Shown: positions 1 through 8,227, counted from the first letter of the stretch. The stretch is 21,700 nucleotides of DNA from Candidatus Zixiibacteriota bacterium (GCA_030615745.1 JAUWYR010000043.1:1-21700); one strand, 5' to 3'. Translations and numbers: made by a program. Notes: generated from the sequence alone by a model not told the origin.

Positions 1-330
1 ATCTAATACCTTTTTTACCGAGAGTGTCTCCTTTTCAACTATCTTTTTCAAAGTCTTTCCCTCACAATATTCCATAACTATAAACATCTGTGACTCAAAT
101 TCATCAATCTCGTGAATGGTGGTGATATTAGGATGATTCAAAGCTGATGCAGCTTTGGCTTCATGCACGAATCTGGTCTTAGCTTCTTCATCACGCAAAA
201 GATGTTTTGGCAGAAACTTCAAAGCCACTATCCGATCCAGCTTGGTGTCCTGGGCTTTATAGACCACCCCCATACCACCTTCTCCCAATTTCTCTAAAAT
301 CTTATAATGTGAAATGGTTTTGCCAATCAT
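1..330 (-). CDS. Serine/threonine protein kinase, N-terminal part (gene runs off the left edge)
   Basis: The visible 110 residues are the N-lobe of a Hanks-type (PknB-like) Ser/Thr kinase. They begin [20 protein letters not shown], with the glycine-rich loop GEGGMG at 16-21, the VALK lysine at 38, and [16 protein letters not shown] as the helix-C region. The start at 330 matches the paralogue at 17060 residue for residue. The ATG overlaps the stop of the upstream kinase gene as ATGA (327-330), so the two are probably translated from one mRNA by coupling. Over 241-330 the DNA matches 16971-17060 at 84 of 90 bases, which indicates recent duplication or gene conversion. Residues after about 75 diverge from the other copies. 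The catalytic loop, any membrane segment and the sensor domain lie outside the window, so its output cannot be judged. Confidence 0.9.
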   Translation of the reverse strand, partial: MIGKTISHYKILEKLGEGGMGVVYKAQDTKLDRIVALKFLPKHLLRDEEAKTRFVHEAKAASALNHPNITTIHEIDEFESQMFIVMEYCEGKTLKKIVEKETLSVKKVLD

Positions 331-2558
331 TTTTCTAATCCCATTTTTTTCAACAACTCAGTGAACCTCGGGTCCGAGCGCACGCTATCGAGCATTGGGT
401 CTACTTTGAGACTTTCCAGCCAGTGATCGCGGTCCTCATAAGCCTTTTCCAGCCATTCGAAAGCCTGATTCTTTTGGCCAAGTCCGACATGAATTAATGC
501 TACGTAAAACGGTGAAACATTCCTCTGCTTTGATAGCTCGTGCAACTCGTCAAGCACTTTGTTAGCCTCATCTCTCTTTCCTGAATACGAATATATAGCA
601 CCGAGCTGTGCTAAAAATAGTGGAATGCCCCTTCCCGAAAGGTCCATCGCCTTTTGAACCTCTGCGATGGCTTCATTATACATTGCCTTTTGCACATAAG
701 GAAACGCGAGAAAGAAATGAGCGACGATAAAGCTCGGCTCCATCTCCAGAGTCTTCTGTAATTGCTCTATTGCTCGGTCGTACTGGCGCGCCTCGTAAAA
801 TAACCATCCTACGAGCGCGTTTATGATAAGCGAGAGCGGATCGATCTCCAGGGCTCGTTTAGCTTCTGCGGTGGACTCTTCGTGCCTCCCCATGTGTGAT
901 AAAAACTCAGCATACCAGTGGTGAGCTGTTGCATGGCTTGGATTGAGCTCAATGGCTCGCTTGTATTCTCTCTCGGCAGCCAACCAGTCCCAATCATAAA
1001 ACTCACTGGCACCTGCTAGAGAGGTGTGTGCTTCTGCAAGGGCATTATCCATCTCCAGTGCCTTCTCTGCTGCTGCCTTTGCTCTTGGGAAAGCCTCTTT
1101 AGGGGGGAGATAACCATACCACCCAAGGAGATCGTAACAGTCGGCTATTCCTGCGTAGGCTAAAGCATAGGTCGGGTCTTTTTCGATTGCCTGCCAGAAG
1201 CACTCCAGACTTTTCTGGAATCCCTCTTCTGTTCTCTTGTTCCAAAAGTAGCGGCCCTTTAGATATAAGTTATATGCATCAAGATCTTCAGTATGACGCT
1301 TGACAAGTTTCGCCTTCTCTCCTCCCAAAAGCTTGAGCTTCAGCTTGTTTACAATCGCCAGGGAGATTTCATCCTGGATGGCGAAGATGTCTTCCATGTC
1401 TTGGTCGTATTTCTCAGACCAGAGATGGTATCCGTCGGCTACATTGATGAGCTGGGCAGTGATGCGTAGCCGGTTACCTGCTTTTCGGACGCTCCCTTCA
1501 AGTAGCGCTTCCACGTTTAGTTTTTTCCCAATCTCGCGGATATCCTCACGCCTGTCCTTGAACACGAAAGCTGAGGTTCGGGCAACGACCCGCAAACCTT
1601 CCACATGAGTCAGAGCATTGATGATCTCCTCTGCCATACCGTCGCAGAAGTAATCCTGTTCTTTATCGGCACTCAAGTTGGTAAATGGGAGAACGGCAAT
1701 AGAGGGTTGACGTCTTTTAGCAGAAGGTTGTTCTTTCATAAATTCGAGCTCCTTTCTGAGCTTTCTTAAATCAACCAGAATATCCCCAGCCTTTTGGTGA
1801 CGTAAATCCGGACTTTTGGCAAGCGCTTTGTTCACAATCAGTTCTAGTTCCGTCTGCACCTCGGTTCGTAAACTCCTTAGCGACTCCGGGTTTTCATTCA
1901 AAATGGAATAAATCACCGCCTGTTCATAGTCCCCCTTGAAAGGCAATTGCCCGGTAATCATCTCATATAAAACCACACCAAATGAGAAAATGTCACTACG
2001 GGGGTCAACTTCTTTACCTTGTGCTTGTTCAGGTGACATATATTGGGCTGTGCCTAAAGCCGTTCCGGTCTTGGTCAGCTGATTGACACCTTTCAACTTA
2101 GCCAAGCCAAAATCCATGATCTTGACTACTCCCTCGTCGGTAAGCATAAGATTATCTGATTTTATATCTCTATGAATGATATCCTTCTTGTGAGCAGTAT
2201 TCAAACCCTCTGCTATTTGAATGGCAATTTTCAAAGTTTCTTCTATGGAAAGCTTTTTTTCTTTAATCACTTCCTTTAGCGATTTGCCTTCAATATATTC
2301 CATAGAGATGAAACATTCACCCTCTACTTCATCTATTTCATAGACTGTGGTGATATTGGGATGATTTAGAGCAGACGCAGCTTTGGCTTCATGCACAAAT
2401 CTCATCTTGGTTTCTTCATCAGGCAAAAGATGTCTTGGCAGAAACTTCAAAGCTACTATCCGATCCAACTTGGTGTCCTCAGCTTTATATACCACTCCCA
2501 TACCGCCTTCGCCCAGTTTTTCGAGGATTTTGTAATGGGATATAGTTTTGCCAATCAT
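327..2558 (-). CDS. Serine/threonine protein kinase with TolB-like domain and TPR tail (cytoplasmic)
   Basis: This 743-residue protein has a complete kinase domain (about 1-275): GEGGMG loop 16-21, Lys38, HRDIKSDN with catalytic Asp131, DFG Asp149 and a SPE motif in place of APE. A TolB-N/adenylate-cyclase-associated-like domain follows (about 285-390, beginning [13 protein letters not shown]), then TPR repeats to the C-terminus (about 425-740). No hydrophobic stretch separates the parts, so it should be cytoplasmic, unlike the paralogue at 14160-17060. An in-frame ATG pair at 2577-2582 would add 8 residues. I prefer 2558 because all paralogues start [10 protein letters not shown] and the best promoter places the transcript start near 2580. 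The kinase half is AT-rich and the TolB/TPR half clearly GC-richer (33% in 2161-2220 against 57% in 841-900, hand counts), so the gene looks chimeric. Its substrates cannot be inferred. Confidence 0.93.
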   Translation of the reverse strand: MIGKTISHYKILEKLGEGGMGVVYKAEDTKLDRIVALKFLPRHLLPDEETKMRFVHEAKAASALNHPNITTVYEIDEVEGECFISMEYIEGKSLKEVIKEKKLSIEETLKIAIQIAEGLNTAHKKDIIHRDIKSDNLMLTDEGVVKIMDFGLAKLKGVNQLTKTGTALGTAQYMSPEQAQGKEVDPRSDIFSFGVVLYEMITGQLPFKGDYEQAVIYSILNENPESLRSLRTEVQTELELIVNKALAKSPDLRHQKAGDILVDLRKLRKELEFMKEQPSAKRRQPSIAVLPFTNLSADKEQDYFCDGMAEEIINALTHVEGLRVVARTSAFVFKDRREDIREIGKKLNVEALLEGSVRKAGNRLRITAQLINVADGYHLWSEKYDQDMEDIFAIQDEISLAIVNKLKLKLLGGEKAKLVKRHTEDLDAYNLYLKGRYFWNKRTEEGFQKSLECFWQAIEKDPTYALAYAGIADCYDLLGWYGYLPPKEAFPRAKAAAEKALEMDNALAEAHTSLAGASEFYDWDWLAAEREYKRAIELNPSHATAHHWYAEFLSHMGRHEESTAEAKRALEIDPLSLIINALVGWLFYEARQYDRAIEQLQKTLEMEPSFIVAHFFLAFPYVQKAMYNEAIAEVQKAMDLSGRGIPLFLAQLGAIYSYSGKRDEANKVLDELHELSKQRNVSPFYVALIHVGLGQKNQAFEWLEKAYEDRDHWLESLKVDPMLDSVRSDPRFTELLKKMGLEK

Positions 2559-2586
2559 TTTATCTTCAAGTGAGCCCATCATCTAT

Positions 2587-2614
2587 ATTTTAGCAAAAAA
2601 TAATGAATTGCCAA
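2587..2614 (-). promoter_or_regulatory. Putative sigma70-type promoter of the 327-2558 kinase gene
   Basis: On the minus strand, TTGGCA (2609-2614) is followed after 16 bp by TAAAAT (2587-2592); each matches 5 of 6 consensus bases. Transcription would start near 2580, just inside the upstream ATG pair, which supports the start at 2558. It lies in the 184-bp gap after the peptidase stop, where I see no other gene and no convincing terminator. Confidence 0.5.
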
Positions 2615-2766
2615 CCAAAAATTTGACTAACGGCAAGACTCCAGGGTCATTCAGTTGGGCACGTAAACTTCCAATATCTCAGTCTGAGTCACCAGCTTTT
2701 GAATATCTTCCAGCAGGGGAGAATTCAAGCCATTTTCAAATTCTGTTTGATCTTAAGGCATCACGC

Positions 2767-4944
2767 TTATTCGAGCGAAGGCGCGAAGGGTTTAAAATCC
2801 ACACCGAGCCGATCGAATAAAAATACGTAAGTATCGGCATAGAGTGCAATGTCTTCGCTGAGGGCACTACCGATTCCATGACCTGAACCGGAACTCATTC
2901 TTAGCAGCACATAGCCCTCCGAACTGGTTGCCGCCTGGAGACGCGCGACCATCTTCCTCGAATTAGAAGGATTGACCCGGCCGTCATTTTCATCGGCCGT
3001 CATCAAAATATCTGGATAGTGCGTTCCATCGACCACATTCTGATAAGGTGAATACCCATAGAGCGCCCTGAACTGCTCAGGATCCTTGACTGTGCCAAAC
3101 TCGGTAACGTTAAACTCGCCGTTCGGGTCCAGCTCAACCCGTAACATATCTAGAACGCCATTTAGGCATACAACTGCCCGGAAGAGGTCCGGGTGTTGTG
3201 TCATCGTCGCACCCACCAGGAGTCCACCGTTGCTACCGCCCTTAATGGCGAGTTTTGACGGGTTGGTGTAGCCGGCGTCAATCAAATACTGTGCACATGC
3301 GGCAAAGTCATCAAATACGTTCTGCTTGTTCGTAAGATTGCCGGATTTGTGCCATTCTTCGCCAAACTCTCCACCACCACGGAGGTTTGCAATCACATAT
3401 ACACCCCCTTGATCCAACCACAGACTGAGGGTGCGATCATATCTAGGTGTCTGACTTGCACCATACCCGCCATAGCCATAAAGAATAGTTGGATTATTAC
3501 CATCCAGCTTCGTGCCTTTTCGGCAAATAATATTCATCGGCACCTGTGTGCCATCCTTTGAGGTGGCAAATTTGCGTATTACCTCGACCTGGCTGAAGTC
3601 CGCCGGGGATGTGACATATAAGTCTGTCCGCAGGGTCTCCTCCTGCGAGGGCTCATAAGTGTAGCAGACTGGAGGTTCTATGTAGCTGGAGTTTCTAAAG
3701 AGGATCTCATCTCCTCCCAGCGAAATCATCTCCCCCACTGATGAAATCGGCATAACCGGTATCAATTTCTGAAAACTGCCCGTGTGTTCCAGCACACGAA
3801 TCTGCGAGGGGCCACCTACTAGGTCTCGCACGTAGATCTTGTTGGCTGTAGGTAGGAAACTCTGAATAACCATCTCGCTCTCGGCAACAACTGTATTGGC
3901 CTGCGACAGTCTTGTTTTTCCAGGGGGGAGGCGAAGGATCTTGCCTCGCGGGGCGTCTTTATGAGACAGTAAATACAGTGCATTTTCTGGCCCAAATTTG
4001 ACCCGAGTGATCATATCCGAAAACTTGGTTATCTGTTTCCATTTTCCAGAAGGATCAAGGAGATAGTGTGCAAACTCCCCGCCATCGCCGTTGGCGACCA
4101 CTGCCAAAACATATCGACCATCATCTGATGTTTCGAATTCAACCTCGGCAATCCGCGGGAACTCCTCGCCAATTACGTAGATATCCTCTTCTGTCGATGA
4201 GCCCAGCTGGTGATAATAGACCTGCTGGTAAAATCGCATATCCTCAGGCGGCCGTTCGCTGGTGCGAGGGTAGCGGGTATAGTAGAAACCCGAGCCATCT
4301 GCTGTCCAGGCAACATCGCCTCCGGCGGTAGGACCGTTAACGCGGCGGATGACATCCGGCAGGCTTTTGCCGGTAGCGACTTCGTATACATGGACATCGC
4401 CGTCCTCAGTTCCGCCTATGGAAAGGGACACGGCGACCACCCGAGCATCGGGAGACACAACGTAGAAATCGATTGATGTCGAGCCTGTCGTATCTAGTTG
4501 ATTGGGGTCGAGAATCACCTGTTCAGTGCTCGGATCGTGCGGCGATTGCATCCTGACCAGCAACGGTTGATCCTTAGGCGGTTGACTCTTGAGGGCAAAC
4601 AACACACCACCCTTATATCGGAACCAGTAGTATTCCGGTGAAGCCTTATCATACAACTCTTGCAGTCGTTTAGCAATTGCTTCACGGGCGGGAATGTTGT
4701 CTAATACCCAGCGTGCGTACTTGTTCTGTGCTTCGCTCCAACGACGGACCTCCGGATCGTTACCATTTTCCAGCCATCGGTAGTTGTCGATAACCTCAAC
4801 GCCCTGATATGTGTCTGTAACCGGTATGATCGCGCTTTCTGGCAGTCGAGGCGCATCGCCGGAACAGCTAGTTACTGTCAAGCACACGCTTAATGCAAGA
4901 AGCGCGGTACTTAGTGCTATGTTTGTATGTCTTTTAGTATTCAT
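2767..4944 (-). CDS. Prolyl oligopeptidase family (S9A) serine peptidase, predicted lipoprotein
   Basis: This 725-residue protein has prolyl oligopeptidase architecture: an N-terminal beta-propeller region (about 75-440) followed by an alpha/beta-hydrolase domain. The catalytic triad is readable: Ser571 in GGSNGG, Asp654 with the family's Arg two residues later (DGRV, R656), and His689 in GSGHG. The N-terminus is a signal peptide ending in a lipobox (VTSC, Cys27), so it is probably anchored outside the cytoplasm. Aligning to mammalian POP by eye, the S1-pocket Trp595 position (HAWTTDYG) reads EFNVTEFG here, with Asn612 instead of Trp. Strict post-proline specificity is therefore uncertain. 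The start has an AAAGGAG-type ribosome binding site and overlaps the stop of a 36-codon ORF derived from a kinase start (ATGA, 4941-4944). Its GC content is much higher than its neighbours' (63% in 3181-3240, hand count), which suggests horizontal acquisition. Confidence 0.94.
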   Translation of the reverse strand: MNTKRHTNIALSTALLALSVCLTVTSCSGDAPRLPESAIIPVTDTYQGVEVIDNYRWLENGNDPEVRRWSEAQNKYARWVLDNIPAREAIAKRLQELYDKASPEYYWFRYKGGVLFALKSQPPKDQPLLVRMQSPHDPSTEQVILDPNQLDTTGSTSIDFYVVSPDARVVAVSLSIGGTEDGDVHVYEVATGKSLPDVIRRVNGPTAGGDVAWTADGSGFYYTRYPRTSERPPEDMRFYQQVYYHQLGSSTEEDIYVIGEEFPRIAEVEFETSDDGRYVLAVVANGDGGEFAHYLLDPSGKWKQITKFSDMITRVKFGPENALYLLSHKDAPRGKILRLPPGKTRLSQANTVVAESEMVIQSFLPTANKIYVRDLVGGPSQIRVLEHTGSFQKLIPVMPISSVGEMISLGGDEILFRNSSYIEPPVCYTYEPSQEETLRTDLYVTSPADFSQVEVIRKFATSKDGTQVPMNIICRKGTKLDGNNPTILYGYGGYGASQTPRYDRTLSLWLDQGGVYVIANLRGGGEFGEEWHKSGNLTNKQNVFDDFAACAQYLIDAGYTNPSKLAIKGGSNGGLLVGATMTQHPDLFRAVVCLNGVLDMLRVELDPNGEFNVTEFGTVKDPEQFRALYGYSPYQNVVDGTHYPDILMTADENDGRVNPSNSRKMVARLQAATSSEGYVLLRMSSGSGHGIGSALSEDIALYADTYVFLFDRLGVDFKPFAPSLE

Positions 4945-5051
4945 AACGTAACTCCTTTAGGTGCGGCTTGCCAATGGGCAAACACTTCATTATCGATATG
5001 TTTCTCACGTTTCTCCAAAATCTTGTAAAGCGATATTGTTTTGCCGATCAT
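4941..5051 (-). CDS. 36-codon leader ORF: kinase N-terminus remnant coupled to the peptidase gene
   Basis: Translation gives MIGKTISLYKILEK, 13 of 14 residues identical to the starts of the three kinases in this window. It then switches after residue 14 to an unrelated 22-residue tail, and its TGA overlaps the peptidase ATG (ATGA, 4941-4944). The ATG at 5051 has an AAAGGG ribosome binding site in the same place as AAAGGA at the kinase gene start at 17060, and the upstream DNA is homologous to that gene's promoter region. The arrangement is what translational coupling would look like. It could equally be a recombination scar that happens to remain open. I see no function for the peptide itself. 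Confidence 0.6.
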   Translation of the reverse strand: MIGKTISLYKILEKREKHIDNEVFAHWQAAPKGVTL

Positions 5052-5203
5052 TTTGCCCTTTGTATAAAAGATTATCGTTCTTTATCTAATTAAAGGAAAG
5101 ATTTTATTGTTGTCAATCGAAATTCTACAAAAAAAGAGAGATAGATAATCTAAAAGAAGAATATGGTCTAAAAATTCAGTAACAACAGCAACTTAAGAAA
5201 CTA
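5010..5203 (-). repeat. Kinase 5' cassette, copy 1 (promoter, leader, RBS and first 14 codons)
   Basis: This stretch aligns with 17019-17212, the front of the complete kinase gene ending at 14160. In the 65 bases just upstream of the ATG, 57 are identical without gaps, and the match continues, weaker, to about 5203. Here the cassette leads into a peptidase gene rather than a kinase. From 5204 to 5347 I see no gene, clear promoter or terminator. Confidence 0.8.
5088..5116 (-). promoter_or_regulatory. Putative promoter of the leader ORF-peptidase unit
   Basis: A perfect TTGACA (5111-5116, minus strand) lies 17 bp from TTAATT (5088-5093, a weak -10 matching 3 of 6). The same pair with identical spacing is conserved at 17097-17125 in front of the kinase. 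The conservation is the main support. Confidence 0.5.
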
Positions 5204-5347
5204 TCTAAAAAGCCTTGAACAATTAATTCTAATCTATTGCCTTCCAACGGCTTCCACCCACTGTGGCATAGTGCAATCTAATGGGGAATTCAAAGTTCAC
5301 AAAAGTTTGCTAAGAGTGAGGTCAGCCCCCGTTTTATTAGTTTTCTT

Positions 5348-5839
5348 TTATTTTTGCTCTAACTTCTTCTTTATATAAGGAATTAGCCCTCCACTATCCA
5401 AAATCTCTTTGATAAAATCTGGCAAATGAGCAAATTCTATTTTTTTATCATTTAGGATTATCTCTCCCTTTTCAAAATCTATAATTATTTCTTTTCCTTC
5501 CTCTACAAGATCATAAGCTTTTTCCGATTGAACCAAAGCAAGACCCTGATTTATCGCATTTCTGAAAAATATTCTTGAGAATGATTTTGCAACAACGCAA
5601 CTTATTCCTGCATGTTTCAAAGAGGTAGCTGCCTGCTCCCTTGAGCTCCCACATCCAAAATTCTTTCCAGCAACGATTATATCACCTTTTTGTATCTTTT
5701 GCGGGAAATTTTTGTCCAGACCCTCCAAGGCATGCTTTGCCATCTCTTTTGAGTCTATTATCGGAAGATATTTGCCAGGATAGATCAAATCGGTATCGAT
5801 GTTATCCTTCAATTTCCAGACTCTCCCTTTTAAAATCAT
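5348..5839 (-). CDS. Isopropylmalate isomerase/homoaconitase-family small subunit (LeuD-like)
   Basis: This 163-residue protein is the swivel-domain small subunit of the aconitase superfamily, in the short form typical of archaeal-type LeuD/HACN. It carries NIDTDLIYPGKYL (13-25), NFGCGSSREQA (60-70, substrate and cluster contact region) and SFSRIFFRNAINQGL (86-100). With the large subunit encoded just upstream it would form a [4Fe-4S] hydro-lyase isomerising 2-isopropylmalate (leucine synthesis) or a homologue such as homocitrate or citraconate. The loop after strand 1, which contributes to substrate choice in this family, reads YLPI here (24-27), and I cannot assign the substrate from it. 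The start overlaps the large-subunit stop as ATGA (5836-5839), which indicates translational coupling and supports a heterodimer. No leuA or leuB is in the window. Confidence 0.9.
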   Translation of the reverse strand: MILKGRVWKLKDNIDTDLIYPGKYLPIIDSKEMAKHALEGLDKNFPQKIQKGDIIVAGKNFGCGSSREQAATSLKHAGISCVVAKSFSRIFFRNAINQGLALVQSEKAYDLVEEGKEIIIDFEKGEIILNDKKIEFAHLPDFIKEILDSGGLIPYIKKKLEQK

Positions 5840-7449
5840 ACTATTTTACCTTTCCATATTTTTCTCAAAAACTCCCGGGGGTCAGTTATCTTTCCCTTTA
5901 TAGCTGAGGCAGCAGCTGTTGCTGGTGATGCCAAAAAGATTTGAGAATCAGAAGAGCCCATTCTACCTTTGAAGTTGCGATTGGTGGTAGCCAAACACTT
6001 CTCCTTTGCTCCTAAAATTCCCTCATGTGCACCCAGACATGGGCCACACCCTGGATTTAAGACAACGCAATCTGACTCAACAAATACCTTTATGATTCCT
6101 TTTTTTAAAGCTTCTAAATAGACCTCTTTGGAACATGGCAAAACAAGCATCCTAATATCAGGATGAACTTTTTTGCCTTTCAAAATCCTCGCTGCTATCT
6201 CCAGATCATCTAATCTTCCATTGGTGCATGAGCCCAAAACCACCTGGTCGATTTTTACACTCTTTACCTCCTCCACAGGCTTCACATTATCAACAGAATG
6301 GGGACAGGATATTTGGGGCGTAAGTTTTGTGATATCGAACTCGTATTCCTCGTTATATACTGCGTTCTGGTCTGCCCACACAGGCAGGTAATTTTTTTTT
6401 GTCCTTTTTTTAAGGAATCTTTTGGTAGCCTTATCAAATGGAACAATTGCAAATTTAGCACCCATCTCCATTGAAAGATTGCATAATGTGAACCTCTCTG
6501 AGATAGACATATCCGAAACCGCCTCCCCGTAGAATTCAACAGATTTGTAAGATGCACCTTCTGAGGTGAGGTTTTTTATCACAAAAAGTATAACATCTTT
6601 AGCATATACCCCCAAAGGAAGTTTACCTTTTAAAACTATTTTGACCGATTCAGGAACCTTAAGCCATATCTTTCCTAAAGCCCAAACCCCAGCCATCTCG
6701 GTTGCGCCTATTCCGGTTGAGATCGCTCCGATACATCCATATGAAGTGGTATGCGAATCTGTTCCCAAAGCAAGCTCACCTGGCAATATATGCGCCTTTT
6801 CTACCATAACCTGATGGCATATTCCCTCGTTGATATCGTAGAAATTTTTTATTTTTTGTTCTTTGACAAAAAGCCTTATTTGGCGATGAATATCTGCTGT
6901 CTTCTCAGATTCAGCTGGAACTCTATGGTCCAAAGGAATTATGATTTTTCCGGGATTCCATACTCTGGAGATTCCAATCTGGTTAAACTGCTTTATCACA
7001 AGCCCGGTATTATCATGGCTCATCACTATATCCGGTTCCACTTCTACTATCTCCCCAACCTCGATTTTGCTTTTACCCAATTTTTTTGCTAAGATCTTTT
7101 GAGCAATAGTTAGAAAACCAGATTTTGAGCTTTGGGCAAAAGATAGCTCTAATTGTGCCATTTTCAAAACCTTAGGCTTTTCAATTATTTTGTATTTTTT
7201 TCTCCATTTATAAAAAGCAGAAGCTGATAAGGAAAGCTCTGCCCCTGCTTCTTTGTCATTTCCAAATCTCTCCCACAAATCCTTTATCTTCTCCTCAGAA
7301 TATTTAGGCAAAGAAAATTTCTCAATTTTCTTCTTTCTTCTCCAGTAGGTAACAAGATACTTAGGTACACCGATAGCTTGGGCAACCTTTTTATCGGTTT
7401 TATATTTCTCTTGGAGTTTTAAAATCTCTTCTTTTTTGGGTATCTTCAT
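5836..7449 (-). CDS. Aconitase-family isomerase large subunit (LeuC/HacA-like) with N-terminal tandem HTH domain
   Basis: Residues about 113-537 form a complete 3-isopropylmalate dehydratase/homoaconitase-type large subunit. It shows SHDNTG, DHRVPAES, GTDSHTTSYGCIGAISTG, and the three [4Fe-4S] cysteines C408 (GSCTNGR), C468 and C471 (NPGCGPCLGAHEG). In front is an unusual lysine-rich extension of about 95 residues containing two gapless 37-residue repeats (6-42 and 52-88). Each ends in a WRR/WRK motif and looks like a homeodomain/Fis-like helix-turn-helix. The start at 7449 overlaps the HIT-gene stop (ATGA, 7446-7449). An internal ATG at Met97 (7161) has a well-spaced TAAGG, so a plain 441-residue enzyme could also be made. 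The enzyme assignment is firm at family level. The substrate and the role of the HTH are unknown; autoregulation is my inference. Confidence 0.92.
   Translation of the reverse strand: MKIPKKEEILKLQEKYKTDKKVAQAIGVPKYLVTYWRRKKKIEKFSLPKYSEEKIKDLWERFGNDKEAGAELSLSASAFYKWRKKYKIIEKPKVLKMAQLELSFAQSSKSGFLTIAQKILAKKLGKSKIEVGEIVEVEPDIVMSHDNTGLVIKQFNQIGISRVWNPGKIIIPLDHRVPAESEKTADIHRQIRLFVKEQKIKNFYDINEGICHQVMVEKAHILPGELALGTDSHTTSYGCIGAISTGIGATEMAGVWALGKIWLKVPESVKIVLKGKLPLGVYAKDVILFVIKNLTSEGASYKSVEFYGEAVSDMSISERFTLCNLSMEMGAKFAIVPFDKATKRFLKKRTKKNYLPVWADQNAVYNEEYEFDITKLTPQISCPHSVDNVKPVEEVKSVKIDQVVLGSCTNGRLDDLEIAARILKGKKVHPDIRMLVLPCSKEVYLEALKKGIIKVFVESDCVVLNPGCGPCLGAHEGILGAKEKCLATTNRNFKGRMGSSDSQIFLASPATAAASAIKGKITDPREFLRKIWKGKIV
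7159..7174 (-). promoter_or_regulatory. Possible internal ribosome binding site and start (Met97 of the HTH-isomerase)
   Basis: On the minus strand TAAGG (7170-7174) lies 8 nt before an in-frame ATG (7159-7161). Initiation here would produce the isomerase subunit without the tandem HTH, close to the usual family length. A Shine-Dalgarno-like site inside AT-rich coding sequence can also occur by chance. Confidence 0.4.
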
Positions 7450-7934
7450 AAACTGATTTTATCGAACTTCTCTTTTATCTTTTGATAGATTTCATCTAAG
7501 GAGATGGAAATAAGCTTGGTATCAGCTAAAACTGGCATAAAATTGGTATCTCCATTCCAGCGTGGAACAATGTGGATGTGGAGATGATCTGCTATCCCTG
7601 CTCCGGAGACCTTCTGCAAATTCACCCCTAAATTGAAACCGTGAGGTTTCAAAACATCTTTTAATACCTTAACTGAAAGCTGGGTAAGCTTTATCAGCTC
7701 GAAAAGCTCAGAATCTTTCAACTTCTCCAATTTTCCGATATGCCTTTTGGGGCTGACCATAAGATGTCCACTATTGTAGGGAAAACGATTGAGAATAACA
7801 AAACAACTTTTGCCCCTGAACAAAATCAGATTCTTTTTATCTTTTTTCTCCTTTAATCTTTTACAGAAAATACATCCTTTTTCCTTTTCACCCAAGATAA
7901 ACTCTTTTCTCCACGGGGCCCACAGGTTTTTCAT
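7446..7934 (-). CDS. HIT family hydrolase/phosphorylase (Ap4A phosphorylase-like)
   Basis: This 162-residue protein has the histidine triad HLHIHIV close to the C-terminus (His117, His119, His121). It is followed by VPRWNGDTNFMPV, a tail shared with mycobacterial Ap4A phosphorylase-type HIT proteins, and it also begins with their LWAPWR motif. GCIFC (Cys21, Cys24) and the downstream histidines fit a zinc site. Expected activity is cleavage of dinucleoside polyphosphates or nucleotide phosphoramidates in the cytoplasm. I start it at ATG 7934, 6 nt after GGAG; a TTG directly upstream (7937) would leave only 3 nt of spacing. It is the first gene of a three-gene unit with the isomerase subunits, joined by ATGA overlaps. 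A metabolic link between them is not evident. Confidence 0.92.
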   Translation of the reverse strand: MKNLWAPWRKEFILGEKEKGCIFCKRLKEKKDKKNLILFRGKSCFVILNRFPYNSGHLMVSPKRHIGKLEKLKDSELFELIKLTQLSVKVLKDVLKPHGFNLGVNLQKVSGAGIADHLHIHIVPRWNGDTNFMPVLADTKLISISLDEIYQKIKEKFDKISL

Positions 7935-7963
7935 CAAAAGCTCCTTTATAAAATCTTTTTTAA

Positions 7964-7992
7964 AATATAATCAAAAATCTTGTTGATTTCAA
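7964..7992 (-). promoter_or_regulatory. Putative promoter of the HIT-isomerase operon
   Basis: TTGAAA (7987-7992, minus strand) and TATATT (7964-7969), each 5 of 6 to consensus, are separated by 17 bp. The transcript would start near 7957, giving a leader of about 23 nt that carries AAAGGAG before the ATG at 7934. Confidence 0.55.
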
Positions 7993-8227
7993 TCTTTATT
8001 TTTTGAAAAAAATCTTATGCACATTTGGAGTATTATAAACTGTTATAAAGTTATGCTAAGGCATTTTATTTGTCTGTAAGACTTTAAAAAATATATGGCT
8101 TTAAAGATAAATTCCAACTAAAAAATCTCAAACAGATTTTCCTTAAAAAACCGTATTACTACATTTAAGAGTTAATTACAGATGCAGGATAATTATAAAA
8201 TTTCGGGTTTTAAAATCTATTTTTCAT

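Noticed and set aside
2561-2582. Start of the 327-2558 kinase at the ATG pair 2577-2582
   Set aside because: The paralogues start at the equivalent of 2558, and the predicted transcript begins near 2580, leaving no leader for the upstream ATGs.
2548-2820. Plus-strand ORF of 90 codons over the kinase/peptidase gap
   Set aside because: It overlaps the ends of two well-supported minus-strand genes and the kinase promoter, has no ribosome binding site and resembles no family.
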